A DNA stretch of 64,000 bases from Eledone cirrhosa. Lineage: Eukaryota; Mollusca; Cephalopoda; Octopoda; Eledonidae. Made by a program: the position numbers and the translations under genes. Positions 1 to 14,600 of this stretch are shown here, piece after piece; the stretch's first letter is position 1; each line of letters opens with the position of its first letter. The notes beneath the pieces are model-generated. The model was not told the DNA's origin and did no database searches. It saw nothing but the letters and a program-made list of their open reading frames with translations. Location: contig OZ024740.1 in assembly GCA_964016885.1 (NCBI GenBank), positions 10,430,454 to 10,494,453 on the forward strand, read 5' to 3'.

Positions 1-1539
1 CCTTCATTGTACCTTCAATGTACCTTCATTGTACCTTCAATGTACCTTCAATGTACCTTCATTGTACCTTCAATGTACCTTCATTGTACTTTCATTGTAC
101 CTTCATTTACCATCATTGTATAATTACTGTACCTTCAATGTACCTTCAATGTACCTTCATTGTACCTTCAATGTACCTTCATTGTACCTACAATGTACTT
201 TCATCGTATCTTCATTGGACCTTCAATGTACCTTCATTGTACCTTCATTGTACCTTCATTGTACCTTCATTGTACCTTCATTGTACCTTCATTGTCCCTT
301 CAATGTACCTTCAATGTACCTTCATTGTACCTTCAATGTACCTTCATTGTACCTTCAATGTACCTTCAACGTACCTTCATTGTACCTTCATTGTACCTTC
401 ATTGTACCTTCAATATACCTTCATTGTACCTTCAATGTACCTTCATTGTACCTTCATTGTACTTTCATTGTACCTTCAATGTACCTTCAATGTACCTTCA
501 ATGTACCTTCAATGTACCTTCATTGTACCTTCATTGTACCTTCAATGTACCTTCAATGTACCTTCATTGTACCTTCAATGTACCTTCATTTTACCTTCAA
601 TGTACCTTCATTGTACCTTCATTGTACCTTCATTGTACCTTCATTGTACCTTCAATGTTCCTTCAATGTACCTTCATTGTACCTTCATTGTACCTTCATT
701 GTACCTTCTTTGTAACTTCATTGTACCTACTATGTACCTTCAATGTACCTTCAATGTACCTTCAATATACCTTCATTGTACCTTCAATGTACCTTCAATG
801 TACCTTCAATGTACCTTCAATGTACCTTCATTGTACCTTCAATGTACTTTCAATGTACCTTCAATGTACCTTCATTGTACCTTCAATGTACATTCAATGT
901 ACCTTCATTGTACCTTCAATGTACCTTCAATGTACGTTCATTGTACCTTCATTGTACCTTCATTGTACCTTCAATGTACCTTCAATGTACCTTCATTGTA
1001 CCTTCAATGTACCTTCAATGTACCTTCATTATACCTTCATTGTACCTTCAATGTACCTTCAATGTACCTTCATTGTAACTTCATTGTACCTACATTGTAC
1101 CTTCAATGTACCTTAATTGTACATTCAATGTACCTTCATTGTACCTTCAATGTACCTTCAATGTACATTCATTGTACCTTCATTTACCATCATTGTATAT
1201 TTACTGTACCTTCAATGTACCTTCAATGTACCTTCATTGTACCTTCAATGTACCTTCATTGTACCCTCATTGTACCTTCAATGTACCTTCATTGTACCTT
1301 CAATGTACTTTCATCGTACCTTCATTGGACCTTCAATGTACCTTCATTGTACCTTCTTTGTCCCTTCAATGTACCTTCAATGTACCTTCATTGTCCCTTC
1401 AATGTACCTTCATTGTACCTTCAATGTACCTTTAATGTACCTTCAACGTACCTTCATTGTACCTTCAATATACCTTCATTGTACCTTCAATGTACCTTCA
1501 TTGTACCTTCATTGTACCTTCATTGTACCTTCAATGTAT

Positions 1540-3360
1540 CTTCATTGTACCTTAAATGTACCTTCATTGTACCTTCAATGTACCTTCAATGTATCTTCAT
1601 TGTGCCTTCATTGTACCTTCATTGTAACTTCAATGAACCTTTATTGTACATTCAATGTTCCTTTATTGTACATTCAATGTACCTTCATTGTACCTTCATT
1701 ATACCTTCATTGTACCTTCAATGTACCTTCATTGCACCTTCATTGTACCTTCAATGTTCCTTCAATGTTCCTTAAATGTACCTTCATTGTACCTTCATTG
1801 TACCTTCAATGTTCCTTCATTCTACCTTCATTGAACTTTCATTGTACCTTCAATATACCTTCGTTGTAGCTTCAATGTACCTTCAGTGTAGCCTCATTGT
1901 ACCTTCAATGTACCTTCATTGTACCTTCATCGTACCTTCAATGTACCTTCATTGTACCTTCAATGTACCTTCAATGTACCTTCAACGTACCTTCGTTGTA
2001 CCTTCATTGTACCTTCAATATACCTTCATTGTACCTTCAATGTACCTTCATTGTACCTTCATTGTACCTTCAATGTACCTTCAATATACCTTCAATGTAC
2101 CTTCATTCTACCTTCATTGTACCTTCATTGTACCTTCAAAGTACCATCAATGTACATTCATTGTACCTTCAATGTACCTTCAGTGTACCTTCAATGTACC
2201 TTCATTGTACCTTCATTGTACCTTCAATGTACCTTCAATGTACATTCATTGTACCTTCATTTTACCTACATTGTACCTTCAATGTACCTTCATTGTACCT
2301 TCAATGTACCTTCATTGGACCTTCAATGTACCTTCATTGTACCTTCATTGTCCCTTCAATGTACCTTCAATGTACCTTCATTGTCCCTTCAATTTACCTT
2401 CATTGTACCTTCAATGTACCTTTAATGTACCTTCAACGTACCTTCATTGTACCTTCATTGTACCTTCAATATACCTTCATTGTACCTTCAATGTACCTTC
2501 ATTGTACCTTCATTGTACCTTCATTGTACCTTCAATGTACCTTCAATGTATCTTCATTGTACCTTAAATGTACCTTCATTGTACCTTCAATGTACCTTCA
2601 ATGTACCTTCATTGTGCCTTCATTGTACCTTCATTGTAACTTCAATGAACCTTTATTGTACATTCAATGTTCCTTTATTGTACATTCAATGTACCTTCAT
2701 TGTACCTTCATTGTACCTTCATTATACCTTCATTGTACCTTCAATGTACCTTCATTGCACCTTCATTGTACCTTCAATGTTCCTTCAATGTTCCTTAAAT
2801 GTACCTTCATTGTACCTTCATTGTACCTTCAATGTTCCTTCATTCTACCTTCATTGAACTTTCATTGTACCTTCAATATACCTTCGTTGTAGCTTCAATG
2901 TACCTTCAGTGTAGCCTCATTGTACCTTCAATGTACCTTCATTGTACCTTCATCGTACCTTCAATGTACCTTCATTGTACCTTCAATGTACCTTCAATGT
3001 ACCTTCAACGTACCTTCGTTGTACCTTCATTGTACCTTCAATATACCTTCATTGTACCTTCAATGTACCTTCATTGTACCTTCATTGTACCTTCAATGTA
3101 CCTTCAATATACCTTCAATGTACCTTCATTCTACCTTCATTGTACCTTCATTGTACCTTCAAAGTACCATCAATGTACATTCATTGTACCTTCAATGTAC
3201 CTTCAGTGTACCTTCAATGTACCTTCATTGTACCTTCATTGTACCTTCAATGTACCTTCAATGTACATTCATTGTACCTTCATTTTACCTACATTGTACC
3301 TTCAATGTACCTTCATTGTACCTTCAATGTACCTTCATTGGACCTTCAATGTACCTTCAT
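1540..3360 (+). repeat. 1,023-bp higher-order duplication inside the satellite
   Basis: A distinctive run of variant units (TTCCTTCATTCTACC, TTGAACTTTCATTG, TTCGTTGTAGC, GTGTAGCCTC) starting at 1,776 recurs at 2,799, exactly 1,023 bp (93 units) later. The shared variant order extends from about 1,540 to 2,337 and from 2,563 to 3,360. A third copy of the same series lies at about 9,280-9,960. Shared variant order shows segmental amplification rather than unit-by-unit spread. Confidence 0.85.
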
Positions 3361-3513
3361 TGTACCTTCACTGTACCTTCAATGTACCTTCAATGTACCT
3401 TCATTGTACCTTCATTGTACCCTCATTGTACCTTCAATGTACCTTCATTGTACCTTCATTGTACCCTCATTGTACCTTCAATGTAACTTCATTGTACCTT
3501 CATTGTACCTTCA

Positions 3514-5100
3514 ATGTACCTTCAATGTACCTTCATTGTACCTTCAATGTACCTTCAATGTACCTTCATTGTACCTTCGATGTACCTTCAATATAGCTTC
3601 AATGTGCCTTCAATGTACCTTCAATGTACCTTCATTGTACCTTCATTGTACCTTCATTGTACCTTCATTGTACTTTCAATGTACCTTCATTGTACCTTCA
3701 ATGTACCTTCAATGTACCTTCATTCTGCCTTCAATGTACCTTCAATGTACCTTCAATGTACCTTCATTGTACCTTCAATGTACCTTCATTGTACCTTCAT
3801 TGTACCTTCATTGTACCTTCAATGAACCTTCAATGTACATTCAATGTACCTTCATTGTACCTTCAATGTACCTTCATTGTACCTTCAATGTACCGTCATT
3901 GTACCGTCATTGTACCTTCAATGTACCTTCAATGTAACTTCAATTTACCTTCATTGTACATTCAAAGTACCTTCATTCTACATTAATTCTACCTTCAATG
4001 TACCTTCAATGTACCTTCATTGTACCTTCATTGTACCTTCATTGTACCTTCAATGTACCTTCATTGTACCTTCAATGTACCGTCATTGTACCGTCATTGT
4101 ACCTTCAATGTACCTTCAATGTAACTTCATTGAACCTTCAATGTACCTTCACTGTACTTTCAATGTACCTTCAATGTACCTTCATTGTACCTTAAATGTA
4201 CCTTCATTGTACCTTCAATATACCTTCGTTGTAGCTTCAATGTACCTTCAGTGTACCCTCATTGTACCTTCAATGTACCTTCATTGTACCTTCATTGTAC
4301 CTTCAATGTACCTTCATTGTACCTTCAATGTACCTTCATTGTACCTTCAATGTACCTTCATTGTACCTTCAATGTACCTTCAATGTACCTTCATTGTACC
4401 TTCAATGTACCTTCATTGTACTTTCATTGTACCTTCATTTACCATCATTGTATAATTACTGTACCTTCAATGTACCTTCAATGTACCTTCATTGTACCTT
4501 CAATATACCTTCATTGTACCTACAATGTACTTTCATCGTACCTTCATTGGACCTTCAATGTACCTTCATTGTACCTTCATTGTACCTTCATTGTACCTTC
4601 ATTGTACCTTCATTGTCCCTTCAATGTACCTTCAATGTACCTTCATTGTACCTTCAATGTACCTTCATTGTACCTTCAATGTACCTTCAATGTACCTTCA
4701 ACGTACCTTCATTGTACCTTCATTGTACCTTCATTGTACCTTCAATATACCTTCATTGTACCTTCAATGTACCTTCATTGTACCTTCATTGTACTTTCAT
4801 TGTACCTTCAATGTACCTTCAATGTACCTTCAATGTACCTTCAATGTACCTTCATTGTACCTTCATTGTACCTTCATTGTACCTTCAATGTACCTTCAAT
4901 GTACCTTCATTGTACCTTCAATGTACCTTCATTTTACCTTCAATGTACCTTCATTGTACCTTCATTGTACCTTCATTGTACCTTCATTGTACCTTCAATG
5001 TACCTTCAATGTACCTTCATTGGACCTTCATTGGACCTTCAATGTACCTTCATTGTACCTTCATTGTACCTTCATTGTACCTTCTTTGTAACTTCATTGT
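3514..5100 (+). repeat. 1.6-kb satellite block duplicated at 10,915-12,500
   Basis: Marker variants starting at 3,514, 3,844, 4,185, 4,262 and 4,492 reappear at 10,915, 11,245, 11,586, 11,663 and 11,893, always 7,401 bp downstream, so about 1.58 kb was copied with no net length change. Part of the block (3,624-4,195) also recurs 1,649 bp downstream at 5,273-5,844. It includes the CATTTACCATCATTGTATAA interruption, seen at about 105, 1,180, 4,433, 6,052 and 11,834. Another pair, 7,340-7,760 and 13,070-13,490, is offset by about 5,730 bp. Confidence 0.82.
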
Positions 5101-7640
5101 ACCTCCTATGTACCTTCAATGTACCTTCAATGTACCTTCAATATACCTTCATTGTACCTTCAATGTACCTTCAATGTACCTTCAATGTACCTTCAATGTA
5201 CCTTCAATGTACCTTCATTGTACCTTCGATGTACCTTCAATATAGCTTCAATGTACCTTCAATGTACCTTCAATGTACCTTCATTGTACCTTCATTGTAC
5301 CTTCATTGTACCTTCATTGTACTTTCAATGTACCTTCATTGTACCTTCAATGTACCTTCAATGTACCTTCATTCTGCCTTCAATGTACCTTCAATGTACC
5401 TTCAATGTACCTTCATTGTACCTTCAATGTACCTTCATTGTACCTTCATTGTACCTTCATTGTACCTTCAATGAACCTTCAATGTACATTCAATGTACCT
5501 TCATTGTACCTTCAATGTACCTTCATTGTACCTTCAATGTACCGTCATTGTACCGTCATTGTACCTTCAATGTACCTTCAATGTAACTTCAATTTACCTT
5601 CATTGTACATTCAAAGTACCTTCATTCTACATTAATTCTACCTTCAATGTACCTTCAATGTACCTTCATTGTACCTTCATTGTACCTTCATTGTACCTTC
5701 AATGTACCTTCATTGTACCTTCAATGTACCGTCATTGTACCGTCATTGTACCTTCAATGTACCTTCAATGTAACTTCATTGAACCTTCAATGTACCTTCA
5801 CTGTACTTTCAATGTACCTTCAATGTACCTTCATTGTACCTTAAATGTACCTTCATTGTACCTTCAATATACCTTCGTTGTAGCTTCAATGTACCTTCAG
5901 TGTACCCTTATTTTTCCCTGAATGTACCTTCATTGTACCTTCATTGTACCTTCAATGTACCTTCATTGTACCTTCAATGTACCTTCATTGTACCTTCAAT
6001 GTACCTTCATTGTACCTTCAATGTACCTTCATTGTACTTTCATTGTACCTTCATTTACCATCATTGTATAATTACTGTACCTTCAATGTACCTTCAATGT
6101 ACCTTCATTGTACCTTCAATGTACCTTCATTGTACATACAATGTACTTTCATCGTACCTTCATTGGACCTTCAATGTACCTTCATTGTACCTTCATTGTA
6201 CCTTCATTGTACCTTCATTGTACCTTCATTGTACCTTCATTGTCCCTTCAATGTACCTTCAATGTACCTTCATTGTACCTTCAATGTACCTTCATTGTAC
6301 CTTCAATGTACCTTCAATGTACCTTCAACGTACCTTTATTGTACCTTCATTGTACCTTCATTGTACCTTCAATATACCTTCATTGTACCTTCAATGTACC
6401 TTCATTGTACCTTCATTGTACTTTCATTGTACCTTCAATGTACCTTCAATGTACCTTCAATGTACCTTCAATGTACCTTCATTGTACCTTCATTGTACCT
6501 TCATTGTACCTTCAATGTACCTTCAATGTACCTTCATTGTACCTTCAATGTACCTTCATTTTACCTTCAATGTACCTTCATTGTACCTTCATTGTACCTT
6601 CATTGTACCTTCATTGTACCTTCAATGTACCTTCAATGTACCTTCATTGGACCTTCATTGGACCTTCAATGTACCTTCATTGTACCTTCATTGTACCTTC
6701 ATTGTACCTTCTTTGTAACTTCATTGTACCTCCTATGTACCTTCAATGTACCTTCAATGTACCTTCAATATACCTTCATTGTACCTTCAATGTACCTTCA
6801 ATGTACCTTCAATGTACCTTCATTGTACCTTCAATGTACTTTCAATGTACCTTCAATGTACCTTCATTGTACCTTCAATGTACATTCAATGTACCTTCAT
6901 TGTACCTTCAATGTACCTTCAATGTACGTTCATTGTACCTTCATTGTACCTTCATTGTACCTTCAATGTACCTTCAATGTACCTTCATTGTACCTTCAAT
7001 GTACCTTCAATGTACCTTCATTATACCTTCATTGTACCTTCAATGTACCTTCAATGTACCTTCAATGTACCTTCAATGTACCTTCATTGTACCTTCAATG
7101 TACTTTCAATGTACCTTCAATGTACCTTCATTGTACCTTCAATGTACATTCAATGTACCTTCATTGTACCTTCAATGTACCTTCAATGTACGTTCATTGT
7201 ACCTTCATTGTACCTTCATTGTACCTTCAATGTACCTTCAATGTACCTTCATTGTAACTTCATTGTACCTACATTGTACCTTCAATGTACATTCATTGTA
7301 CCTTCAATGTACCTTAATTGTACCTTCATTGGACCTTCATTGTACCTTCAATGTACCTTCACTGTACCTTCATTGTACCTTCAATGTGCCTTCAATTTAC
7401 CTTCAATGTACCTTCAATGTACCTTAAATGTACCTTCAATGTACCTTCAATGTACCTTCATTGTACCTTCAATGTACCTTCATTGGACCTTCACTGTACC
7501 TTCAATGTACCTTCATTGGACCTTCATTGGACCTTCAATGTACCTTCATTGTACATTCAATGTACCTTCATTGTACCTTCATTGTACCTTCATTGTACCT
7601 TCATTGTACCTTCAATGTACCTTCAATGTACCTTCAATGT

Positions 7641-8110
7641 ACCTTCAATGAACCTTCATCGTATCTTCAATGTACCTTCAATGTACCTTCAATGTACCTT
7701 CATTGTACCTTTAATTTACCTTCAATGTACCTTCATTGTACCTTCATTGTACCTTCAATGTACCTTCAATGTACCTCCAATGTACCTTCAATGTACCTTC
7801 ATTGTACCTTTAATGTACCTTCAATTTACCTTCATTGTACCTTCAATGTACCTTCAATGTACCTTCAATGTACCTTCAATGAACCTTCATCGTATCTTCA
7901 ATGTACCTTCAATGTACCTTCAATGTACCTTCATTGTACCTTTAATTTACCTTCAATGTACCTTCATTGTACCTTCATTGTACCTTCAATGTACCTTCAA
8001 TGTACCTCCAATGTACCTTCAATGTACCTTCATTGTACCTTTAATGTACCTTCAATTTACCTTCAATGTACCTTCAATGTACCTTCATTGTACCTTCATT
8101 GTACCTTCAA
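7641..8110 (+). repeat. 231-bp tandem duplication inside the satellite
   Basis: The variant series beginning AACCTTCATCGTATCTTCAA at 7,651 is repeated at 7,882, 231 bp (21 units) later, with the same order of TTTAATTTACC and ACCTCCAATG variants after it. Related series occur near 13,381 and 15,165. Confidence 0.75.
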
Positions 8111-10210
8111 TGTACCTTCAATGTACCTTCATTGTACATTCAATGTACCTTCATTGTACCTTCAATGTACCTTCAATGTACCTTCAATGTACCTTCATTG
8201 TACCTTCAATTTACCTTCAATGTACCTTCATTGTACCTTCAATGTACCTTCAATGTACCTCCAATGTACCTTCAATGTACCTTCAATGTACCTTTAATGT
8301 ACCTTCAATTTACCTTCAATGTACCTTCAATGTACCTTCATTGTACATTCAATGTACCTTCATTGTACATTCATTGTACCGTCATTGTACCTTCATTGTC
8401 CCTTCAATGTACCTTCATTGTACCTTCATTGTACCTTCATTGTACCTTCAATGTACCTTCAATGTACCTTCATTGTACCTTCATTGTACCTTCAATGTAC
8501 CTTCAATGTACCTTCAATGAACGTTCATTGTATCTTCAATGTACCTTCAATGTACCTTCAATTTACCTTCAATGTACCTTCATTGTACCTTCATTGTACT
8601 TTCATTGTACCTTCAATGTACCTTCAATGTACCTCCAATGTACCTTCAATGTACCTTCATTGTACCTTCATCGTACCTTCAATGTACCTTCATTGTACCT
8701 TCAATGTACCTTCAATGTACCTTCAACGTACCTTCGTTGTACCTTCATTGTACCTTCAATATACCTTCATTGTACCTTCAATGTACCTTCATTGTACCTT
8801 CATTGTACCTTCAATGTACCTTCAATATACCTTCAATGTACCTTCATTCTACCTTCATTGTACCTTCATTGTACCTTCAAAGTACCATCAATGTACATTC
8901 ATTGTACCTTCAATGTACCTTCAGTGTACCTTCAATGTACCTTCATTGTACCTTCATTGTACCTTCAATGTACCTTCAATGTACATTCATTGTACCTTCA
9001 TTTTACCTACATTGTACCTTCAATGTACCTTCATTGTACCTTCGATGTACCTTCATTGGACCTTCAATGTACCTTCATTGTACCTTCATTGTCCCTTCAA
9101 TGTACCTTCAATGTACCTTCATTGTCCCTTCAATGTACCTTCATTGTACCTTCAATGTACCTTTAATGTACCTTCAACGTACCTTCATTGTACCTTCACT
9201 GTACCTTCAATATACCTTCATTGTACCTTCAATGTACCTTCATTGTACCTTCATTGTACCTTCAATGTACCTTCAATGTATCTTCATTGTACCTTAAATG
9301 TACCTTCATTGTACCTTCAATGTACCTTCAATGTACCTTCATTGTGCCTTCATTGTACCTTCATTGTAACTTCAATGAACCTTTATTGTACATTCAATGT
9401 TCCTTTATTGTACATTCAATGTACCTTCATTGTACCTTCATTATACCTTCATTGTACCTTCAATGTACCTTCATTGCACCTTCATTGTACCTTCAATGTT
9501 CCTTCAATGTTCCTTAAATGTACCTTCATTGTACCTTCATTGTACCTTCAATGTTCCTTCATTCTACCTTCATTGAACTTTCATTGTACCTTCAATATAC
9601 CTTCGTTGTAGCTTCAATGTACCTTCAGTGTAGCCTCATTGTACCTTCAATGTACCTTCATTGTACCTTCATCGTACCTTCAATGTACCTTCATTGTACC
9701 TTCAATGTACCTTCAACGTACCTTCGTTGTACCTTCATTGTACCTTCAATATACCTTCATTGTACCTTCAATGTACCTTCATTGTACCTTCATTGTACCT
9801 TCAATGTACCTTCAATATACCTTCAATGTACCTTCATTCTACCTTCATTGTACCTTCATTGTACCTTCAAAGTACCATCAATGTACATTCATTGTACCTT
9901 CAATGTACCTTCAGTGTACCTTCAATGTACCTTCATTGTACCTTAATTGTACCTTCAATGTACCTTCAATGTACATTCATTGTACCTTCATTTTACCTAC
10001 ATTGTACCTTCAATGTACCTTCATTGTACCTTCAATGTACCTTCATTGGACCTTCAATGTACCTTCATTGTACCTTCACTGTACCTTCAATGTACCTTCA
10101 ATGTACCTTCATTGTACCTTCATTGTACCTTCAATGTACCTTCATTGTACCTTCATTGTACCCTCATTGTACCTTCAATGTAACTTCATTGTACCTTCAT
10201 TGTACCTTCA

Positions 10211-11618
10211 ATGTACCTTCAATGTACCTTCATTGTACCTTCAATGTACCTTCAATGTACCTTCATTGTACCTTCGATGTACCTTCAATGTAGCTTCAAT
10301 GTACCTTCAATGTACCTTCAATGTACCTTCATTGTACCTTCATTGTACCTTCATTGTACCTTCATTGTACTTTCAATGTACCTTCATTGTACCTTCAATG
10401 TACCTTCAATGTACCTTCATTCTGCCTTCAATGTACCTTCAATGTACCTTCAATGTACCTTCATTGTACCTTCAATGTACCTTCATTGTACCTTCATTGT
10501 ACCTTCATTGTACCTTCAATGAACCTTCAATGTACCTTCAATGTACCTTCAATGTACCTTCATTGTACCTTCATTGTACCTTCATTGTACCTTCATTGTA
10601 CTTTCAATGTACCTTCATTGTACCTTCAATGTACCTTCAATGTACCTTCATTCTGCCTTCAATGTACATTCATTGTACCTTCATTTTACCTACATTGTAC
10701 CTTCAATGTACCTTCATTGTACCTTCAATGTACCTTCATTGGACCTTCAATGTACCTTCATTGTACCTTCACTGTACCTTCAATGTACCTTCAATGTACC
10801 TTCATTGTACCTTCATTGTACCCTCATTGTACCTTCAATGTACCTTCATTGTACCTTCATTGTACCCTCATTGTACCTTCAATGTAACTTCATTGTACCT
10901 TCATTGTACCTTCAATGTACCTTCAATGTACCTTCATTGTACCTTCAATGTACCTTCAATGTACCTTCATTGTACCTTCGATGTACCTTCAATGTAGCTT
11001 CAATGTACCTTCAATGTACCTTCAATGTACCTTCATTGTACCTTCATTGTACCTTCATTGTACCTTCATTGTACTTTCAATGTACCTTCATTGTACCTTC
11101 AATGTACCTTCAATGTACCTTCATTCTGCCTTCAATGTACCTTCAATGTACCTTCAATGTACCTTCATTGTACCTTCAATGTACCTTCATTGTACCTTCA
11201 TTGTACCTTCATTGTACCTTCAATGAACCTTCAATGTACATTCAATGTACCTTCATTGTACCTTCAATGTACCTTCATTGTACCTTCAATGTACCGTCAT
11301 TGTACCGTCATTGTACCTTCAATGTACCTTCAATGTAACTTCAATTTACCTTCATTGTACATTCAAAGTACCTTCATTCTACATTAATTCTACCTTCAAT
11401 GTACCTTCAATGTACCTTCATTGTACCTTCATTGTACCTTCATTGTACCTTCAATGTACCTTCATTGTACCTTCAATGTACCGTCATTGTACCGTCATTG
11501 TACCTTCAATGTACCTTCAATGTAACTTCATTGAACCTTCAATGTACCTTCACTGTACTTTCAATGTACCTTCAATGTACCTTCATTGTACCTTAAATGT
11601 ACCTTCATTGTACCTTCA
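10211..11618 (+). repeat. 704-bp tandem duplication inside the satellite
   Basis: The unit series that starts at 10,211 restarts at 10,915 (704 bp, 64 units), including the TTCGATG and TTCATTCTGCC variants. A shorter partial copy starts near 10,541. This is the most recent-looking local duplication in the array. Confidence 0.75.
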
Positions 11619-14600
11619 ATATACCTTCGTTGTAGCTTCAATGTACCTTCAGTGTACCCTCATTGTACCTTCAATGTACCTTCATTGTACCTTCATTGTA
11701 CCTTCAATGTACCTTCATTGTACCTTCAATGTACCTTCATTGTACCTTCAATGTACCTTCATTGTACCTTCAATGTACCTTCAATGTACCTTCATTGTAC
11801 CTTCAATGTACCTTCATTGTACTTTCATTGTACCTTCATTTACCATCATTGTATAATTACTGTACCTTCAATGTACCTTCAATGTACCTTCATTGTACCT
11901 TCAATGTACCTTCATTGTACCTACAATGTACTTTCATCGTACCTTCATTGGACCTTCAATGTACCTTCATTGTACCTTCATTGTACCTTCATTGTACCTT
12001 CATTGTACCTTCATTGTACCTTCATTGTCCCTTCAATGTACCTTCAATGTACCTTCAATGTACCTTCATTGTACCTTCAATGTACCTTCAATGTACCTTC
12101 AACGTACCTTCATTGTACCTTCATTGTACCTTCATTGTACCTTCAATATACCTTCATTGTACCTTCAATGTACCTTCATTGTACCTTCATTGTACTTTCA
12201 TTGTACCTTCAATGTACCTTCAATGTACCTTCAATGTACCTTCAATGTACCTTCATTGTACCTTCATTGTACCTTTATTGTACCTTCAATGTACCTTCAA
12301 TGTACCTTCATTGTACCTTCAATGTACCTTCATTTTACCTTCAATGTACCTTCATTGTACCTTCATTGTACCTTCATTGTACCTTCATTGTACCTTCAAT
12401 GTACCTTCAATGTACCTTCATTGGACCTTCATTGGACCTTCAATGTACCTTCATTGTACCTTCATTGTACCTTCATTGTACCTTCTTTGTAACTTCATTG
12501 TACCTCCTATGTACCTTCAATGTACCTTCAATGTACCTTCAATATACCTCATATGTACCTTCAATGTACCTTCAATATACCTTCATTGTACCTTCAATGT
12601 ACCTTCAATATACCTTCAATGTACCTTCATTGTACCTTCAATGTACTTTCAATGTACCTTCAATGTACCTACATTGTACCTTCAATGTACATTCATTGTA
12701 CCTTCAAGGTACCTTCAATGTACCTTCAATGAACCTTCATTGCACCTTCAATGTACCTTCAATGTTCCTTCAATGTACCTTCAATGTACCTTCATTGTAC
12801 CTTCAATGTACTTTCAATGTACCTTCAATGTACCTTCATTGTACCTTCAATGTACCTTCATTGTACCTTCAATGTACCTTCATTGTACCTTCAATGTACC
12901 TTCATTGCACCTTCATTGTACCTTCATTGTACCTTCAATGTACCTTCAATGTACCTTCATTGTACCTTCTATGTACCTTCAATGTACCTTCAATGTACCT
13001 TCAATGTACCTTCAATGTAGCTTCATTGTACCTTCATTGTACCTTCAATGTACCTTCAATGTACCTTCATTGTACCTTCAATGTACCTTCACTGTACCTT
13101 CATTGTACCTTCAATGTGCCTTCAATTTACCTTCAATGTACCTTCAATGTACCTTAAATGTACCTTAAATGTACCTTCAATGTACCTTCATTGTACCTTC
13201 AATGTACCTTCATTGGACCTTCACTGTACCTTCAATGTACCTTCATTGGACCTTCATTGGACCTTCAATGTACCTTCATTGTACATTCAATGTACCTTCA
13301 TTGTACCTTCATTGTACCTTCATTGTACCTTCATTGTACCTTCAATGTACCTTCAATGTACCTTCAATGTACCTTCAATGAACCTTCATCGTATCTTCAA
13401 TGTACCTTCAATGTACCTTCAATGTACCTTCATTGTACCTTCAATTTACCTTCAATGTACCTTCATTGTACCTTCATTGTACCTTCAATGTACCTCCAAT
13501 GTACCTTCAATGTACCTTCATTGTACCTTTAATGTACCTTCAATGTACCTTCAATTTACCTTCAATGTACCTTCATTGTACCTTCATTGTACCTTCAATG
13601 TACCTTCAATGTACCTTCATTGTACATTCAATGTACCTTCATTGTACATTCATTGTACCGTCATTGTCCCTTCATTGTCCCTTCAATGTACCTTCATTGT
13701 ACCTTCATTGTACCTTCAATGTACCTTCAATGTACCTTCAATGTACCTTCATTGTACCTTCAATTTACCTTCAATGTACCTTCATTGTACCTTCGATGTA
13801 CCTTCAATGTACCTCCAATGTACCTTCAATGTACCTTCAATTTACCTTCAATGTACCTTCAATGTACCTTCATTGTACATTCAATGTACCTTCATTGTAC
13901 ATTCATTGTACCGTCATTGTACCTTCATTGTCCCTTCAATGTACCTTCATTGTACCTTCATTTTACCTTCATTGTACCTTCAATGTACCTTCAATGTACC
14001 TTCATTGTACCTTCATTGTACCTTCAATGTACCTTCAATGAACGTTCATTGTATCTTCAATGTACCTTCAATGTACCTTCAATTTACCTTCAATGTACCT
14101 TCATTGTACCTTCATTGTACTTTCATTGTACCTTCAATGTACCTTCAATGTACCTCCAATGTACCTTCAATGTACCTTCATTGTACCTTTAATGTACCTT
14201 CAATGTACCTTCAATGTACCTTCAATGTACCTTCAATGTACCTTCATTGTACCTTCATTGTACCTTCAATGTACCTTCATTGTACCTTCAATGTACCTTC
14301 ATTCTACCTTCATTGTACATTCATTGTACCGTCTTTGTACCTTCATTGTCCCTTCAATGTACCTTCATTGTACCTTCATTGTACCTTCAATGTACCTTCA
14401 ATGTACCTTCATTGTACCTTCAATGTACCTTCAATGTACCTTCAATGTACCATCAATCTACCTTCAATGTACCTTCAACGTACCTCTAATGTACCTTCAA
14501 TGTACCATCAATCTACCTTCAATCTACCTTCAATGTACCTTCATTGTACCTTCATTGTAGCTTCAATGTACCTTCAATGTACCTTCATTGGACCTTCAAT

